A stretch of DNA of 28,962 nucleotides, taken from NCBI RefSeq assembly GCF_000143415.4, contig NW_003314417.1, positions 219,866 to 248,827 of the forward strand, read 5' to 3'. Shown here piece by piece: positions 9,050-19,925 of this stretch (positions are counted from its first letter, which is position 1; each line of letters opens with the position of its first letter). The position numbers and the translations under genes are program-made. The notes beneath the pieces were generated by a model. It saw only the letters and a list, made by a program, of their open reading frames with translations. It made no database searches and was not told the origin of the DNA. This stretch comes from Selaginella moellendorffii (lineage: Eukaryota; Streptophyta; Lycopodiopsida; Selaginellales; Selaginellaceae).

Positions 9050-9522
9050 GATGGACTCGAGTTGGAGTCCGAAGTGGAGTCCGAGATGGACCCGAGTTGG
9101 AGTCCGAAGTGGAGTCCGAGATGGACCCGAGTTGGAGTCCGAAGTGGAGTCCGAGATGGACCCGAGATGGAGTCCGAGATGGAGTCCGAAGTGGAGTCCG
9201 AGGTGGACCCGAGATGGACCCGAGTTGGAGTCCGAAGTGGAGTCCGAGATGGACCCGAGTTGGAGTCCGAAGTGGAGTCCGAGATGGACCCGAGATGGAG
9301 TCTGAGATGGAGTCCGAGATGGAGTCCGAGGTGGACCCGAGATGGACCCGAAATGGAGTCCGAGATGGAGTCCGAGATGGACCCGAGATGGAGTCCGAGA
9401 TGGAGTCCGAGATGGACCCGAGATGGACCCGAGATGGAGTCCGAGATGGAGTCCGAGATGGAGTCCGAGATGGAGTCCGAGATGGAGTCCGAAGTCGAGA
9501 CCGGGACCGAGACCGGGACCGG

Positions 9523-9554
<32 letters not shown>

Positions 9555-9650
9555 TCGGGACCGAGACCAAGACCGAGGCCGAGGCTGAGACCGAGCCTGA
9601 GCCCGAGTCCGAGTCCGAATCCGAGTCCGAGTCCGAGTCCGGAGCCTGAG
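9050..9650 (+). repeat. LTR minisatellite, solo LTR C
   Basis: 12-bp GAGATGGAGTCC and 11-bp GAGATGGACCC units with GTTGGAGTCC or AAGTGGAGTCC variants (about 9050-9490), then 6-bp GAGACC units (about 9495-9590), then GAGTCC units (about 9600-9645). The order is the mirror of the minus-strand LTRs, confirming orientation. Confidence 0.9.
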
Positions 9651-9720
9651 AGGGTGAAAGCCCAAAGCGTTCGTCTCCTAGACCCTGGGGGGTTTGGTGA
9701 GCTCCAAAAGTATAGTAGGG
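9651..9720 (+). promoter_or_regulatory. Candidate core promoter module of the LTR
   Basis: A conserved block runs from AGGGTGAAAGCCC through a G-tract (ccctggggggtttgg) to ccaaaagtatagtaggg. GTATAGTA is the only TATA-like word in the unique part of the LTR. The block is also found in B (15001-15069) and D (16825-16893), and in recognisable form in the unrelated E repeats (19046-19112, 21765-21836). A promoter role is inference. Confidence 0.4.
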
Positions 9721-10645
9721 GGAGGACTGCAGTGGAGCCAGTTTGGCCAGGAAAGGCCAGTTTGGCCCAGGAAGGCCGGACCCAGTGTTGGGTGATGAGC
9801 TGCCCACTGGGAAGTCCAAGACTAGAGTGAACACGGACCGACAAGCGGGGTAGCTTGGTGAAGTGTTCAAGAGCCGGCTCTAGTTCCCCCGGGAGATCGA
9901 CTGGCCGATGCTCCCAGTCCAAGTGTGGGTGGCACTACCTACTTGGATACCAGGCGTGGCTCAACGGAACCTCGCTCTAAGCCCATGGCTAGAGCACCTA
10001 AAGGCGAAAGGTGGGGAGAGTACCCAGGTGGCTCGCGTAAGGCCACGGTGTTCCGAAATGGTGTCCCAAAGTCCCAGACTGTGGAAAGGAAGAGGGGTAG
10101 CCCTCGGGTGGGGTGACCAAGGACACAGTCACACAGTGAGGAAGTCCTCAAGGATAGTGGGACTTAGTGGTCGGGCTGGTGGGCCTTGATCCAGTGGCAG
10201 TGTTGGCGAACACAGCCAAGGACAGAAAGGGACTTGGTGGGGACCGGAACAGAGATATTGGGGAAGGCTATTCCCCATGTCTGTAGGCATCCTAAGGATG
10301 TTAAGGAGTGGATCTGGGATGATCCCTCATGGACGGATGACCCAGTCTTTGAGAGACGGGATTGGAATGCAGGTGGTGTTGGACCACCACTGTGACCAAG
10401 GTAATTGGGCATGGCCTTAGCGTAACGGGCCGATACGTTGGTGGTACCTTGGGGTGTCTATCATGGGATCGGACACGTGGAGCACTTGGACCAAGTGCTA
10501 AGGTTGAGTGGCATGGATGCCATTCTCGGGGCTAGCAAGCCCCAAGTCCTGAGTTGGACTTATGGAGGTTGTGAATGAGACTCCTCCAAGTGGTCAGAGG
10601 TGTGGTTAAGTGACTAAAGTAGAATGGAAAAATTAGTCGCTTACA

Positions 10646-10650
10646 TGTTC
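10646..10650 (+). repeat. Right TSD of solo LTR C
   Basis: TGTTC directly after ...GCTTACA, identical to 8808-8812. Confidence 0.9.
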
Positions 10651-11473
10651 CTCGCCTAACTTTGTCACTTGGATTCCTTCCAAGGGATTCCACGGCCCTA
10701 TCTTGGCCACTCATCTTTTGCTCCTATCCGTTGATTGTTGCACCAAGCAACATCGAATCTCTACCTCCCTCCTTGAGGTATTCTTTTGATTCCATAGCAA
10801 AGGCTCTGCTTTGCCAAGACTAGGGTGTTCACCCCTAGTAAGTCTCTTTTAGCATCTTCTGCTGTGGGCTCTATCCACGGCACAACTTTGTGACCCTCCC
10901 ATGGGTCTCTTTAGAGACTACTTTCCTTGGACACACTATGCCATCGCAATGACATAGCTCATTTCCCTAAGGTGCTTTTCCCACTTGGTCACCTTGACTA
11001 AGCCACACCATCATCAATAGTTCAAATCAACACTTTGAACTAGGAACCTTATTCTTTAACCCAACCAAGGACCTTGTCCTTATTTAGCCACAAGATCACC
11101 TAGTGATCTCACCTCGGCACCTTAATAGGTTTGCCAATAGGTACTAGGTCTTCTAGACCTTTAACTTGTTAACTACGACCCCGGGGGCATCCCCCACACT
11201 TGGCGGTGCGCCCAAGCCAGCCCTTCCGGCCAAGGGTCCATAGCAACTGAGATTAGGTGTCCCCATCTCACTCACCACGTCCTTGGTGCCACTTGCACCA
11301 AAGCGTTCAAGTTAGATATGCCGAGCTTTCACTCTAAGCAATCTAACCGTGCATCACGACTCCGAGGCATCCCTCGCTTGGCGGTGTGCCCAAACCAGTC
11401 TCCACACTGAGAGTCCATGACCACCGAAATATGAGTGTCCTCATATTCCAAACCATCACCATGCCCTAGTGAT

Positions 11474-11518
11474 TTGGGACTCGAACCCAAGCACTAGAGG
11501 GTCGGGACTCGAACCCAA
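11474..11518 (-). other. Paired tRNA T-arm-like hairpins in element B
   Basis: On the minus strand two copies of TTGGG-TTCGAGT-CCCAA/CCCGA occur (11474-11490 and 11502-11518). Both stems are better preserved than in A, where the left stem has decayed. The flanking near-palindrome around ATGCAT (about 11523-11541) is also kept. Confidence 0.6.
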
Positions 11519-14058
11519 CCTCCGTATATGCATCTACGGACGGCATCACCCAGGATGCCTGGCGTGACTCCCCACGCCGGTGCACCAACTTATACTCAAA
11601 GCGCACTATAGATCACAGCTTAGGAACCTAGTTCCTCCCCACTGCCAAGTCCTCTCACTTGACAAGCCTGTGATCATGCATGAACTCCTCCATGCTTGGC
11701 CCCATGGCCCACCCTTTTTGAAGTTATCACCTTCAACTAGGGTATTTGTTCCCCTGACTTGCCAATCTCGCTTTGGCAAGTCCTCCGACCACTGTAACAT
11801 GGTTCCTGCACAAGCGTGAAAGCCCTTGATCATCGACTTTCGTTCAAAGCCCTCTCTTTGAACACTCGGGAACTACTTCCCTAACCTTGATAGCCTTGCC
11901 TCATGGCAAGCTTCAAGACCACGCTTCTGCTGCGCCACTCTAATTTCGCGCGTTCCTTAAACCATTTACGCTTGGCCTTTCTAGGTACTAAGCTACCTAG
12001 AATCCTCTTTGGGAACTTTGAAGGAACTCTGTCCCTTAGCTTGCTAAGGCTTCCCTTTTTGCAAGCTTTCCAATTACCATATAGTCTAACATGGACAATT
12101 CCATATTTTAGACTTTCCATGGCATCACGATTGCTAGCGGCAACACCCTCGATCCCCCACTTGATTCTTCACTCCCAGCTGGCATAACCAACCTTGGTTA
12201 TGCCCTTCAATTCCTATGGTTCGGTTCTATCCCCTTACTTCTTGCTTTTGGCTTCACACCTTTCCTTCGGTCATTCTCCTCCGAACCCAGAGGATAGCTT
12301 TGCACTTTCTATCATGCCTTAGCAAGTATTCTTAGGGACGAACCTACCCGATAGCCTAGGGAGTGGTTCCTCAATCCAGGTATGCTCACCCTATAATTCC
12401 ACACACCGGGATTACGCTGTTGCTTACGTGCATTTACATGCCCATCACTAGCCTTGCCAAAATTCCATTTTTGGCTCTGTCCAATTCAAGTAGACAGTCT
12501 TCTCCTGTCTTCGCTAACTTTGGACATTTGGATAGCACCATTTCTATCCATCATTCGCTAGGGACTTAGTCCCTTGGGCCTTATTTTTTACCCTCGCGAC
12601 ATCAAACACCACCTCCTTGTGTTCTAGATTGTTCGGGTGTCCCAATGACGGCTTCCTTGATAATGAGTATTTCCTTTTATAACATTGACTTACTATATCG
12701 CAATATAAGCAACTTATCCCCCGTAAGGGTATATCCAACTTCCCTATGCCATTAAGAAGGCTTGGGTAGCTACCTTCTACCCGTTTAACCAATTATTTTG
12801 CACCTCTTGCTTAGTTGCCTCATAGTTGTCAAGTCCTACAACTCATTGCTGGTGCTTCCACACCTCCATCATTATCTGGGTCACCACACTCTAACTGCAT
12901 GCTCTGCAGCTTAGGTTATGCCATTCCCATTTCTATTGGGATTCCTTTGGCAAGGGGTCCTCATAAACCCGCCAACATAGCCTCAAGGTATCACACCTTG
13001 GCACATTTGGTGTCTCCACACCATCAGCTTCACGAGCCTACCTCTATGACACTTCCTCTTTGTGTCTAGGTCTTTGCTAAGACCAATACCGCTCTTTCTC
13101 ATGCCAACCATCGGTTAGCACTGCACCATAGAGGTCACTCACAACTTTGTGTCAAAGTTGTTTTCTTTTTGGGAACACCTTTCCCACGACTTTAGCATGA
13201 CACATTTTGCCATGGATGAGATACCCTCTGTTCTCATGCTTGGATCCTATGATCCCCCCCCCCCCCCCCATCCTTCGTGGAGTACCACACACCTCAGTCC
13301 AAATGCTTCCATCAGTCCTTTTAAGACCATTCCTTGACTCTACTTGAGTCATCCAGCAGTTTTCGACTTGGTTAATCCATAGACCCGTAAGGTCCCACTT
13401 GTGAGGCACTAGCTCACTGGAATACACTTCCTGCATTCCTGTCCTACTCAGAAGGACTATTTTCACAAGTGTTACTCTGGCACTTGTTTTTGTTCTCTAG
13501 GGCAATCTCTACCCCTTAGGACCACTTGTCCATGTGATGAGAATACCAACTCATCTCTAAGTACACCCCCCAACTCCTTGGGCTGTTCCAGCATTTATTA
13601 AAGGTAGCCCCAGCTACCATTTCAAGGACTTGAGTCCTCTTCCGTATTTGACCTCCCACGGTCATTACTTCTGGTCTCACATTCATGAGCACCAACCTCA
13701 ACTATATGAGGATAATCTTGTGACTCCCTTATTGCTTTGGAGTCTTTATCTTTCCTGTGATCCCAACTTTAGTTGTTTACCACAACTACATTGGTCATTT
13801 ACTGAGTCAAATGCTCATCTGGATCACATCCTCAACTCTTTGAGGAAAACCATATACTGTTCCTAAGATCCCAAAATCGTTCCCTTACTGACCCCTTTTC
13901 TATCCACCACATCGCGCCCAAGTCACGCATGAACTTGAGTGGAGAGCCATGTCCCCTCGGCATGCTACTCCTTAAGGATAAGCCCACTCCTAGGACCTTC
14001 CGAAGCCAATATCAATGGTGATATACTTGAGCACCAATAAAAGTCGGACTAAGGAACC

Positions 14059-14070
14059 GCTCCGATACCA
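14059..14070 (-). other. Primer binding site (tRNA-iMet type) of element B
   Basis: On the minus strand TGGTATCGGAGC lies 3 nt after the LTR end (...CTTACA-ATT-TGG...). The usual plant initiator-Met PBS is TGGTATCAGAGC; one base differs. This fixes the element's orientation and shows that 14074-15820 is the 5' LTR. Confidence 0.85.
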
Positions 14071-14073
14071 AAT

Positions 14074-15820
14074 TGTAAGCGATTAAATTTTCCATTCTAC
14101 TTTAGTCACTTAACCACACCTCTGACCACTTGGAGGAGTCTCATTCACAACCTCCATAAGTCCAATTCAGGACTTGGGACTTGCTAGCCCCGAGAATGGC
14201 ATCCATGCCACTCAACATTTGCACTTGGTCCAAGTGCTCCACGTGTCCGATCCCATGACCGACACTCAAAGGTACCACCGACATGGCAGCCCGTTACGCT
14301 AAGGCCATGCCCAATCACCTTCGCCACACTGGTAGTCCAATACCACTTGCATCACAGTCTTGGCTCTCCAAGACTAGGCAAACCATCCGTGAGTGGTCAT
14401 CTCAGATCCACTCCTTAGCATCCTTAGGATGCCCACCGACGAGGGGAATAGCCTTCCCCAATATCCCTCTGTCAATCCCCACTAAGTCCCTTTCTGCCCC
14501 TGGCCGTGTTTGCCAACACTACCACTGGATCGAGACCCACAGGCCTAACCACTAAGTCCCACTGTCCTCTGGGACTTCCTCACCACACGACTGTGTCCTT
14601 GGTCACTACCCCAGAGGACTGCTCCTCTTCCTTACCACAGTCTGGGCCTTTGGGACAACATTTCGGAACACCATGGCTTTACGCGAGCCACCTGGGTACT
14701 CTCCCCGCCTTCCGCCTTTAGGTGCTCTAGCCATGGGCTTAGAGCGAGGTTCCATTGAGCAACGACAGGTATCCAAGTAGGTAGTGCCACCCACACTTGG
14801 ACTGGGAGCATCGGCAAGTCGATCTCCCGGGGGAACTAGAGCCGGCTCTTGAACACTTCACCAAGCTACCCCGCTTGTCGGTCTGTGTTCACTCTAGTCT
14901 TGGACTTCCCAGTGGGCAGCTCATCACCCAACACTGGGTCCAGCCTTCCTGGGCCAAACTGGCCTTTCCTGGCCAAACTGGCTCCACTGCAGTCCTCCCC
15001 CTACTATACTTTTGGAGCTCACCAAACCCCCCAGGGTCTGGGAGACGAACGCTTTGGGCTTTCACCCTCTCAGACTCGAACTCGGACTCGGACTCGGACT
15101 CGGACTCGGACTTGGAGTCGGACTCGGACTCGGACTCGGACTCGGGCTCGGTCTCGGCCTTGGCCCTTGTCTCGGTCTCGGTCCCGGTCTCGGTCTCAGT
15201 CTCGGTCTCAGTCTCGGTCTCGGTCCCGGTCTCGGTCTCGACCTCGGACTCCATCTCGGGTCCTTCTCAGACTCCATCTCGGACTCCATCTCGGACTCCA
15301 TCTCGGACTCCGTCTCGGACTCCATCTCGGACTCCGTCTCGGACTCCATCTCGGACTCCGTCTCGGTCCATCTCGGACTCCATCTCGGACTCCATCTTGG
15401 GTCCATCTCGGACTCCATCTCAGGTCCATCTCAGACTCCATCTCGGACTCCATCTCGGACTCCACCTCGGACTCTAACTCGGGTCCTTCTCGGACTCCAC
15501 TTCGGACTCCAACTCGAGTCCATCTCGGACTCTAACTCGGGTCCTTCTCGGACTCCACTTCGGACTCCAACTCGAGTCCATCTCGGACACTTCCACGTGT
15601 CATGTGTTGGTCCTTTTGGGGTCCCTTTTTGGAGCCTCGCTTTTTGCTCGCTTCGTGCTCGTTCCTCGAGCACTTCGTTGGGAGTTCCACTCCCGCTCTT
15701 GACTTTTCAAGTCGGAGCTTTTGGTCCAAACGTGTTACGCTCGTTTGGCTCTCACTTCGGCCACTACCACGTGGCGCCCTTCCGGCTCCACTTTGGGGCC
15801 TAGGGATTTTGTGTCTCACA
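14074..15820 (-). mobile_element. Element B 5' LTR
   Basis: It runs on the minus strand from TGTGAGACAC (15820) to GCTTACA (14074), 1747 bp, with the PBS adjoining. It contains hairpins (about 15655-15714), G-boxes 15594-15599 and 15768-15773, a minisatellite (about 15074-15590) and the TATA-like module (15001-15069). Near-identity to the B 3' LTR remnant suggests a young insertion. The sequence after 15820 is LTR of element A in the opposite orientation. Confidence 0.9.
15074..15590 (-). repeat. LTR minisatellite, B 5' copy
   Basis: The order matches 7300-7840: 6-bp CGGACT, 6-bp CGGTCT, then 12- and 11-bp units. It ends with a duplicated block of about 57 bp containing actctaactcgggtcc (at about 15471 and 15529). 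The B 3' LTR has that block once. Confidence 0.9.
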
Positions 15821-15899
15821 ACCTGGTGTGGCTCAACAGAACCTCGCTCTAAGCCCACGGCTAGAGCACCCAAAGGCGGAAGGCGGGGAGAGTACCCAC
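15821..15899 (+). mobile_element. Element A 3' LTR, middle fragment
   Basis: gtggctcaacagaacctcgc and following bases match plus-oriented LTR C at about 9955-10027. It is cut on the left by the end of B's 5' LTR and on the right by solo LTR D. Its last five bases CCCAC are D's target site. Confidence 0.8.
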
Positions 15900-17007
15900 T
15901 GTAAGCGACTAAATTTTCCATTCTACTTTAGTCACTTAACCACACCTCCGACCACTTGGAGGAGTCTCATTCACAACCTCCATAAGTCCAATCCAGGACT
16001 TGGGACTTGCTAGCCCCGAGAATGGCATCCATGCCACTCAACATTTGCACTTGGTCCAAGTGCTCCACGTGTCCGATCCCATGACCGACACTCAAAGGTA
16101 CCACCGACATAGCAGCCCGTTACGCTAAGGCCATGCCCAATCACCTTTGCCACATTGGTAGTCCAATACCACTTGCATCACCGTCTTGGCTCTCCAAGAC
16201 TAGGCAAACCATCCGTGAGTGGTCATCTCAGATCCACTCCTTAGCATCCTTAGGATGCCCACCGACAAGGGGAATAGCCTTCCCCAATATCCCTCTGTCA
16301 GTCCCCACTAAGTCCCTTTCTGCCCCTGGCCATGTTTGCCAACACTGCCACTGGATCGAGACCCACAGGCCCGACCACTAAGTCCCACGGTCCTCTGGGA
16401 CTTCCTCACCACATGACTGTGTCCTTGGTCACTACCCCAGAGGACTGCTCCTCTTCCTTTCCACAGTCTGGGCCTTTGGGACAACATTTCGGAACACCGT
16501 GGCCTTACGCGAGCCACCTGGGTACTCTCCTCGCCTTCTGCCCTTGGGTGCTCTAGCCATGGGCTTAGAGCGGGTTCCGTTGAGCCACACCAAGTATCCA
16601 AGTAGGTAGTGCCACCCACACTTGGACTGGGAGCATCGGCCAGTCGATCTCCCGGGGGAACTAGAGCCGGCTCTTGAACACTTCACCAAGCTACCCCGCT
16701 TGTTGGTCTGTGTTCACTCTAGTCTTGGACTTCCCAGTGGGCAGCTCATCACCCAACACTGGGTCCGGCCTTCCTGGGCCAAACTGGCCTTTCCTGGCCA
16801 AACTGGCTCCACTGCAGTCCTCCCCCTACTATACTTTTGGAGCTCACCAAACCCCCCAGGGTCTGGGAGACGAACGCTTTGGGCTTTCACCCTCTCAGGC
16901 TCCGGACTCGGACTCGGACTCGGACTCAGACTCGGACTCGGATTCGGACTCGGACTCGGGCTCGGGCTCGGTCTCGGCCTCGGCCTCGGTCTCGGTCTCG
17001 GTCCCGA

Positions 17008-17039
<32 letters not shown>

Positions 17040-17804
17040 CCGGTCTCGGTCTCGACTTCGGACTCCATCTCGGACTCCATCTCGGGTCCATCTCGGACTC
17101 CATCTCGGACTCCATTTCGGGTCCATCTTGGGTCCACCTCGGACTCCATCTCGGACTCCATCTCGGACTCCATCTCGGGTCCATCTCGGACTCCACTTCG
17201 GACTCCAACTCGGGTCCATCTCGGGTCCACCTCGGACTCCACTTCGGACTCCAACTCGGGTCCATCTCGGGTCCACCTCGGACTCCACTTCGGACTCCAT
17301 CTCGGACTCCATCTCGGACTCCATCTCGGACTCCATTTCGGGTCCATCTCGGGTCCACCTCGGACTCCATCTCGGACTCCATCTCGGGTCCAGCTCGGAC
17401 TCCACTTCGGACTCCAACTCGGGTCCATCTCGGGTCCACCTCGGACTCCACTTCGGACTCCATCTCGGACTCCATCTCGGGTCCATCTCGGACTCCACTT
17501 CGGACTCCAACTCAGGTCCATCTCGGACTCCACTTCGGACTCCAACTCGGGTCCATCTCAGACTCCACTTCGGACTCCCACGTGTCATGTGTTGGTCCTT
17601 TTAGGTCCCTTTTTGGAGCCTCGCCTTTTGCTCGCTTCGTGCTCGTTCCTCGAGCACTTCGTTGGGAGTTCCACTCCCGCTCTTGACTTTTCAAGTCGGA
17701 GCTTTTGGTCCAAACGTTTTACGCTCGTTTGGCTCTCGCTTCGGCCACTACCATGTGGCGCCCTTCCGGCTCCACTTTGGGGCCTAGGGATTTTGTGTCT
17801 CACA
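15900..17804 (-). mobile_element. Solo LTR D inserted in element A's LTR
   Basis: TG..CA ends (TGTAAGCGAC at 15900, ...GTCTCACA at 17804) and 1905 bp on the minus strand, flanked by CCCAC at 15895-15899 and 17805-17809. Removing it rejoins LTR sequence continuous with C (about 10022-10036). The minisatellite (about 16905-17575) resembles C more than B, which suggests two LTR subfamilies. G-box 17579-17584 is intact; the other is CATGTG (17752-17757). Confidence 0.92.
16905..17575 (-). repeat. LTR minisatellite, solo LTR D
   Basis: CGGACT and CGGTCT hexamers (about 16905-17055) are followed by about 520 bp of 12- and 11-bp units, including ACTTCGGACTCC and AACTCGGGTCC variants organised in higher-order blocks that recur every roughly 50-60 bp. 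Confidence 0.9.
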
Positions 17805-17809
17805 CCCAC

Positions 17810-18427
17810 GAGGCTCGTGTAAGGCCACGGTGTTCCAAAATGTTGTCCCAAAGTCCCAGACGGTGAAAAGGAAGAGGAGCAATCCTCTAGTGCAGTGACC
17901 AAGGATACGGTCACATGGTGAGGAAGTCCCAAAAGATAGTGGGACTTAGAGGTCGGGCTTGCAAGCTTCGACCCAGTAGTAGTGTTGGTGAACACGGCCA
18001 TGGACAGAAAGGGACTTGATGAGAATTGGTATAGAGATATTGGGGAAGGCTATTCCCCATGTTTGCGGGCATTCTAAGGATGCTAAAGAGTGGATCTGGG
18101 ATGACCACTCATGGACGGATGGCTCAGTCTTGGAGAGACAGGATTGCAATGCAAGTGGTGTTGGACCATCGATGTGACCAAGGTGATTGGGCATGGCCTA
18201 GTGTAACAGGCTGGTACGTTGGTGGTGCCTTGGGGTGTCGGTCATGGGACCAGACACGTGGAGCACTAGGACCAAGTGCAAAGGTTGAGTGGCATGGATG
18301 CCATTCTCGGGGCTAGCAAGCCCCAAGTCCTGAGTGGGACTTATGGAGGTTGTGAATGAGACTCCTCCAAGTGGTCGGAGGTGTGGTTAAGTGACTAAAG
18401 TAGAATGGAAAAATTTAGTCGCTTACA
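17810..18427 (+). mobile_element. Element A 3' LTR, right segment
   Basis: Bases from gaggctcgtgtaaggcc to ...GTCGCTTACA (ending 18427) match LTR C 10032-10645. This is the outer end of element A. The target-site copy right of it should start AGTTA (18428); the other copy is beyond the left edge of the window. Confidence 0.85.
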
Positions 18428-19632
18428 AGTTATTTGTTGGCTAATCCTTTCAAATATTCTTTCCTTACTGCCATGACAACAGAAGGTCGGTATTGTTGGA
18501 CCCTTTATTAGTCCCTCTGATACAAAATGTAGTGCATGTGGTTTTTACCCTTTATCCTATGGTGAATTACCATTGGATAACCATGAAGTGGAATCTAAAC
18601 CATTTATGTGCGACATGTCATATGCCACATGCCATATGCCACATGTCCAAAGGACAGGAACTTGAGTTTTAGGGCCTTGGGCCGCTAAATGAAGGAATGG
18701 AGCAAAACTCCTAAGCATGGAGCCAAGGAGCGACAGAACTAGAGCATGGAGCAACTCCCAAGTATACAGCCTAAAGAGTGAAGGGACAAGAGGATGGAGC
18801 AACTTATAATAGTCCTAAAGCATCCAACATCCTAATGCTAAGACCAACACACAAAATAGAGTCAAACAAAGTTTAGCACTATTTAGCATACCAATGGCCT
18901 AACACAAGGATATGGGTACTCCACCAGCTAATATGGTGTAGAACTTGGGTTTAGAACCAAGCTGAATGCAGAATAAGGACAAACATATAAGTGAGAGCTA
19001 GACTATACCTAAGGTTGGTTGGTTATGCCCGACCTACCCACTATCCCTACTATACATTTGGAACCTCACCCCCCCCCCCCCCTAGAAGAACACATGCTTG
19101 GGCTTTCACCCTTAACCACTCTTAGTGCCAAGAGTTAGTCTTTAGGACAAGTTTGAAACTTACTAAATATGGCATGGCACTAAATTGCAAATTTTGGATG
19201 TGGGACAAACACTATTGTGTTCAGGACAACCTCTAAATTTCATAGATATGCCAAATTAGCAAATCTAGACACTTTTCACAAACAACAATTTGGGACCGAA
19301 TAGGACAAATACAAAGGGCATGATAGCGAGGGTGTTTGGCAAACACGATAAACTATCATTTAGCAAATATTAAGGGACCAATCTCAATATGGCAAAGGTT
19401 CTTGTCAAGCAAGTGCATGATAGAGCAAAAGAGAACTAACAAGCCACGTCAAGTATGCTTGGCTAAATACACACTTATTCCTTCTTTATGCTCATTTGGC
19501 CAAGTACAAATGCAAAGTCAAGTTTACTAACACTTGAACAAGAGGGACTAATAAAGAGTTTAGCAATACCGACCTCCTGCCATCGTGGTAGTAAGGAAAG
19601 AATATCTGAAAGGACTAGCTGACAAATAACTT
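18428..19632 (+). repeat. Repeat E1 with about 90-bp terminal inverted repeats
   Basis: The left end (18428-18518) and the reverse complement of the right end (19541-19632) align over about 90 bp at roughly 80 percent identity (gttatttg...ctttccttac...ggtcggtattg...tagtccctct). The interior is non-coding and contains ATATGCCACATG-type short repeats (18619-18647) and a 14-C run (19069-19082). Long inverted ends suggest a non-autonomous DNA element, but no clear target duplication is visible because element A abuts the left end. A diverged LTR is the alternative. Confidence 0.6.
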
Positions 19633-19639
19633 TTGATAC

Positions 19640-19925
19640 CCATAGTCACATTCGAGTGCTAGTAAACTTAACTTTGCATTTATTCTTGGTTGGATAAGTA
19701 TAAGGAAGGAATTCCTAAGTGTCTATTTAGCCAAACATACTTGGCCCGACTTGTTTGTTCTCTTTTGCTTTATTATGCACTAGCTTGATAAGAACCCTCG
19801 CAATATTGATATTTATCCCTCAATATTTGTTAAATGATAACTTACTGTATTTGCCAAACACCCTCGCTTTCATGCCTTTTATGTTATTGGCATTCGTGCA
19901 TTTGTTACTTAGCAACTATGTTGCC
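19640..19925 (-). repeat. Repeat E2, truncated copy facing E1
   Basis: Reverse-complementary to about 19335-19535 of E1 and direct to about 21355-21600 of E3. E1 and E2 form inverted arms of about 200 bp around a 130-bp centre. No coding sequence. Confidence 0.65.

Larger units (their letters stand above)
8813..10645 (+). mobile_element. Solo LTR C inserted in element B
   Basis: It starts TGTGAGACAC and ends GTCGCTTACA (TG..CA), is 1833 bp long, and is flanked by the 5-bp duplication TGTTC. Sequence on both sides is contiguous in element A at about 3163, so this is a clean insertion later reduced by LTR-LTR recombination. The layout is: unique 5' part with hairpins (8813-9045), minisatellite (about 9050-9650), TATA-like module (9651-9720), unique 3' part to 10645. 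One G-box is intact (9033-9038); the other has decayed to CACATG (8860-8865). Confidence 0.93.
8072..14073 (-). mobile_element. Element B internal region, non-coding
   Basis: Removing the solo LTR and one TSD (8813-10650) leaves about 4.16 kb, collinear with A in reverse. It begins after the 5' LTR with a tRNA-iMet-type PBS (14059-14070) and ends next to the 3' LTR with a purine-rich rc of 8073-8086. As in A there is no gag-pol frame. The sequence was searched by eye for a CCHC knuckle, protease DTG, RT YxDD and integrase HHCC; none was found. Confidence 0.8.

Noticed and set aside
8804-9922. Long open frames on both strands in the minisatellites (up to about 380 codons, Ser/Asp, Arg/Thr or Met/Glu/Ser-rich), also at 7225-7953, 14797-15803 and 16622-17822
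   Set aside because: The 12- and 6-bp periods keep every frame open; several frames on both strands overlap, with no domain or start context. They are LTR repeat artefacts.
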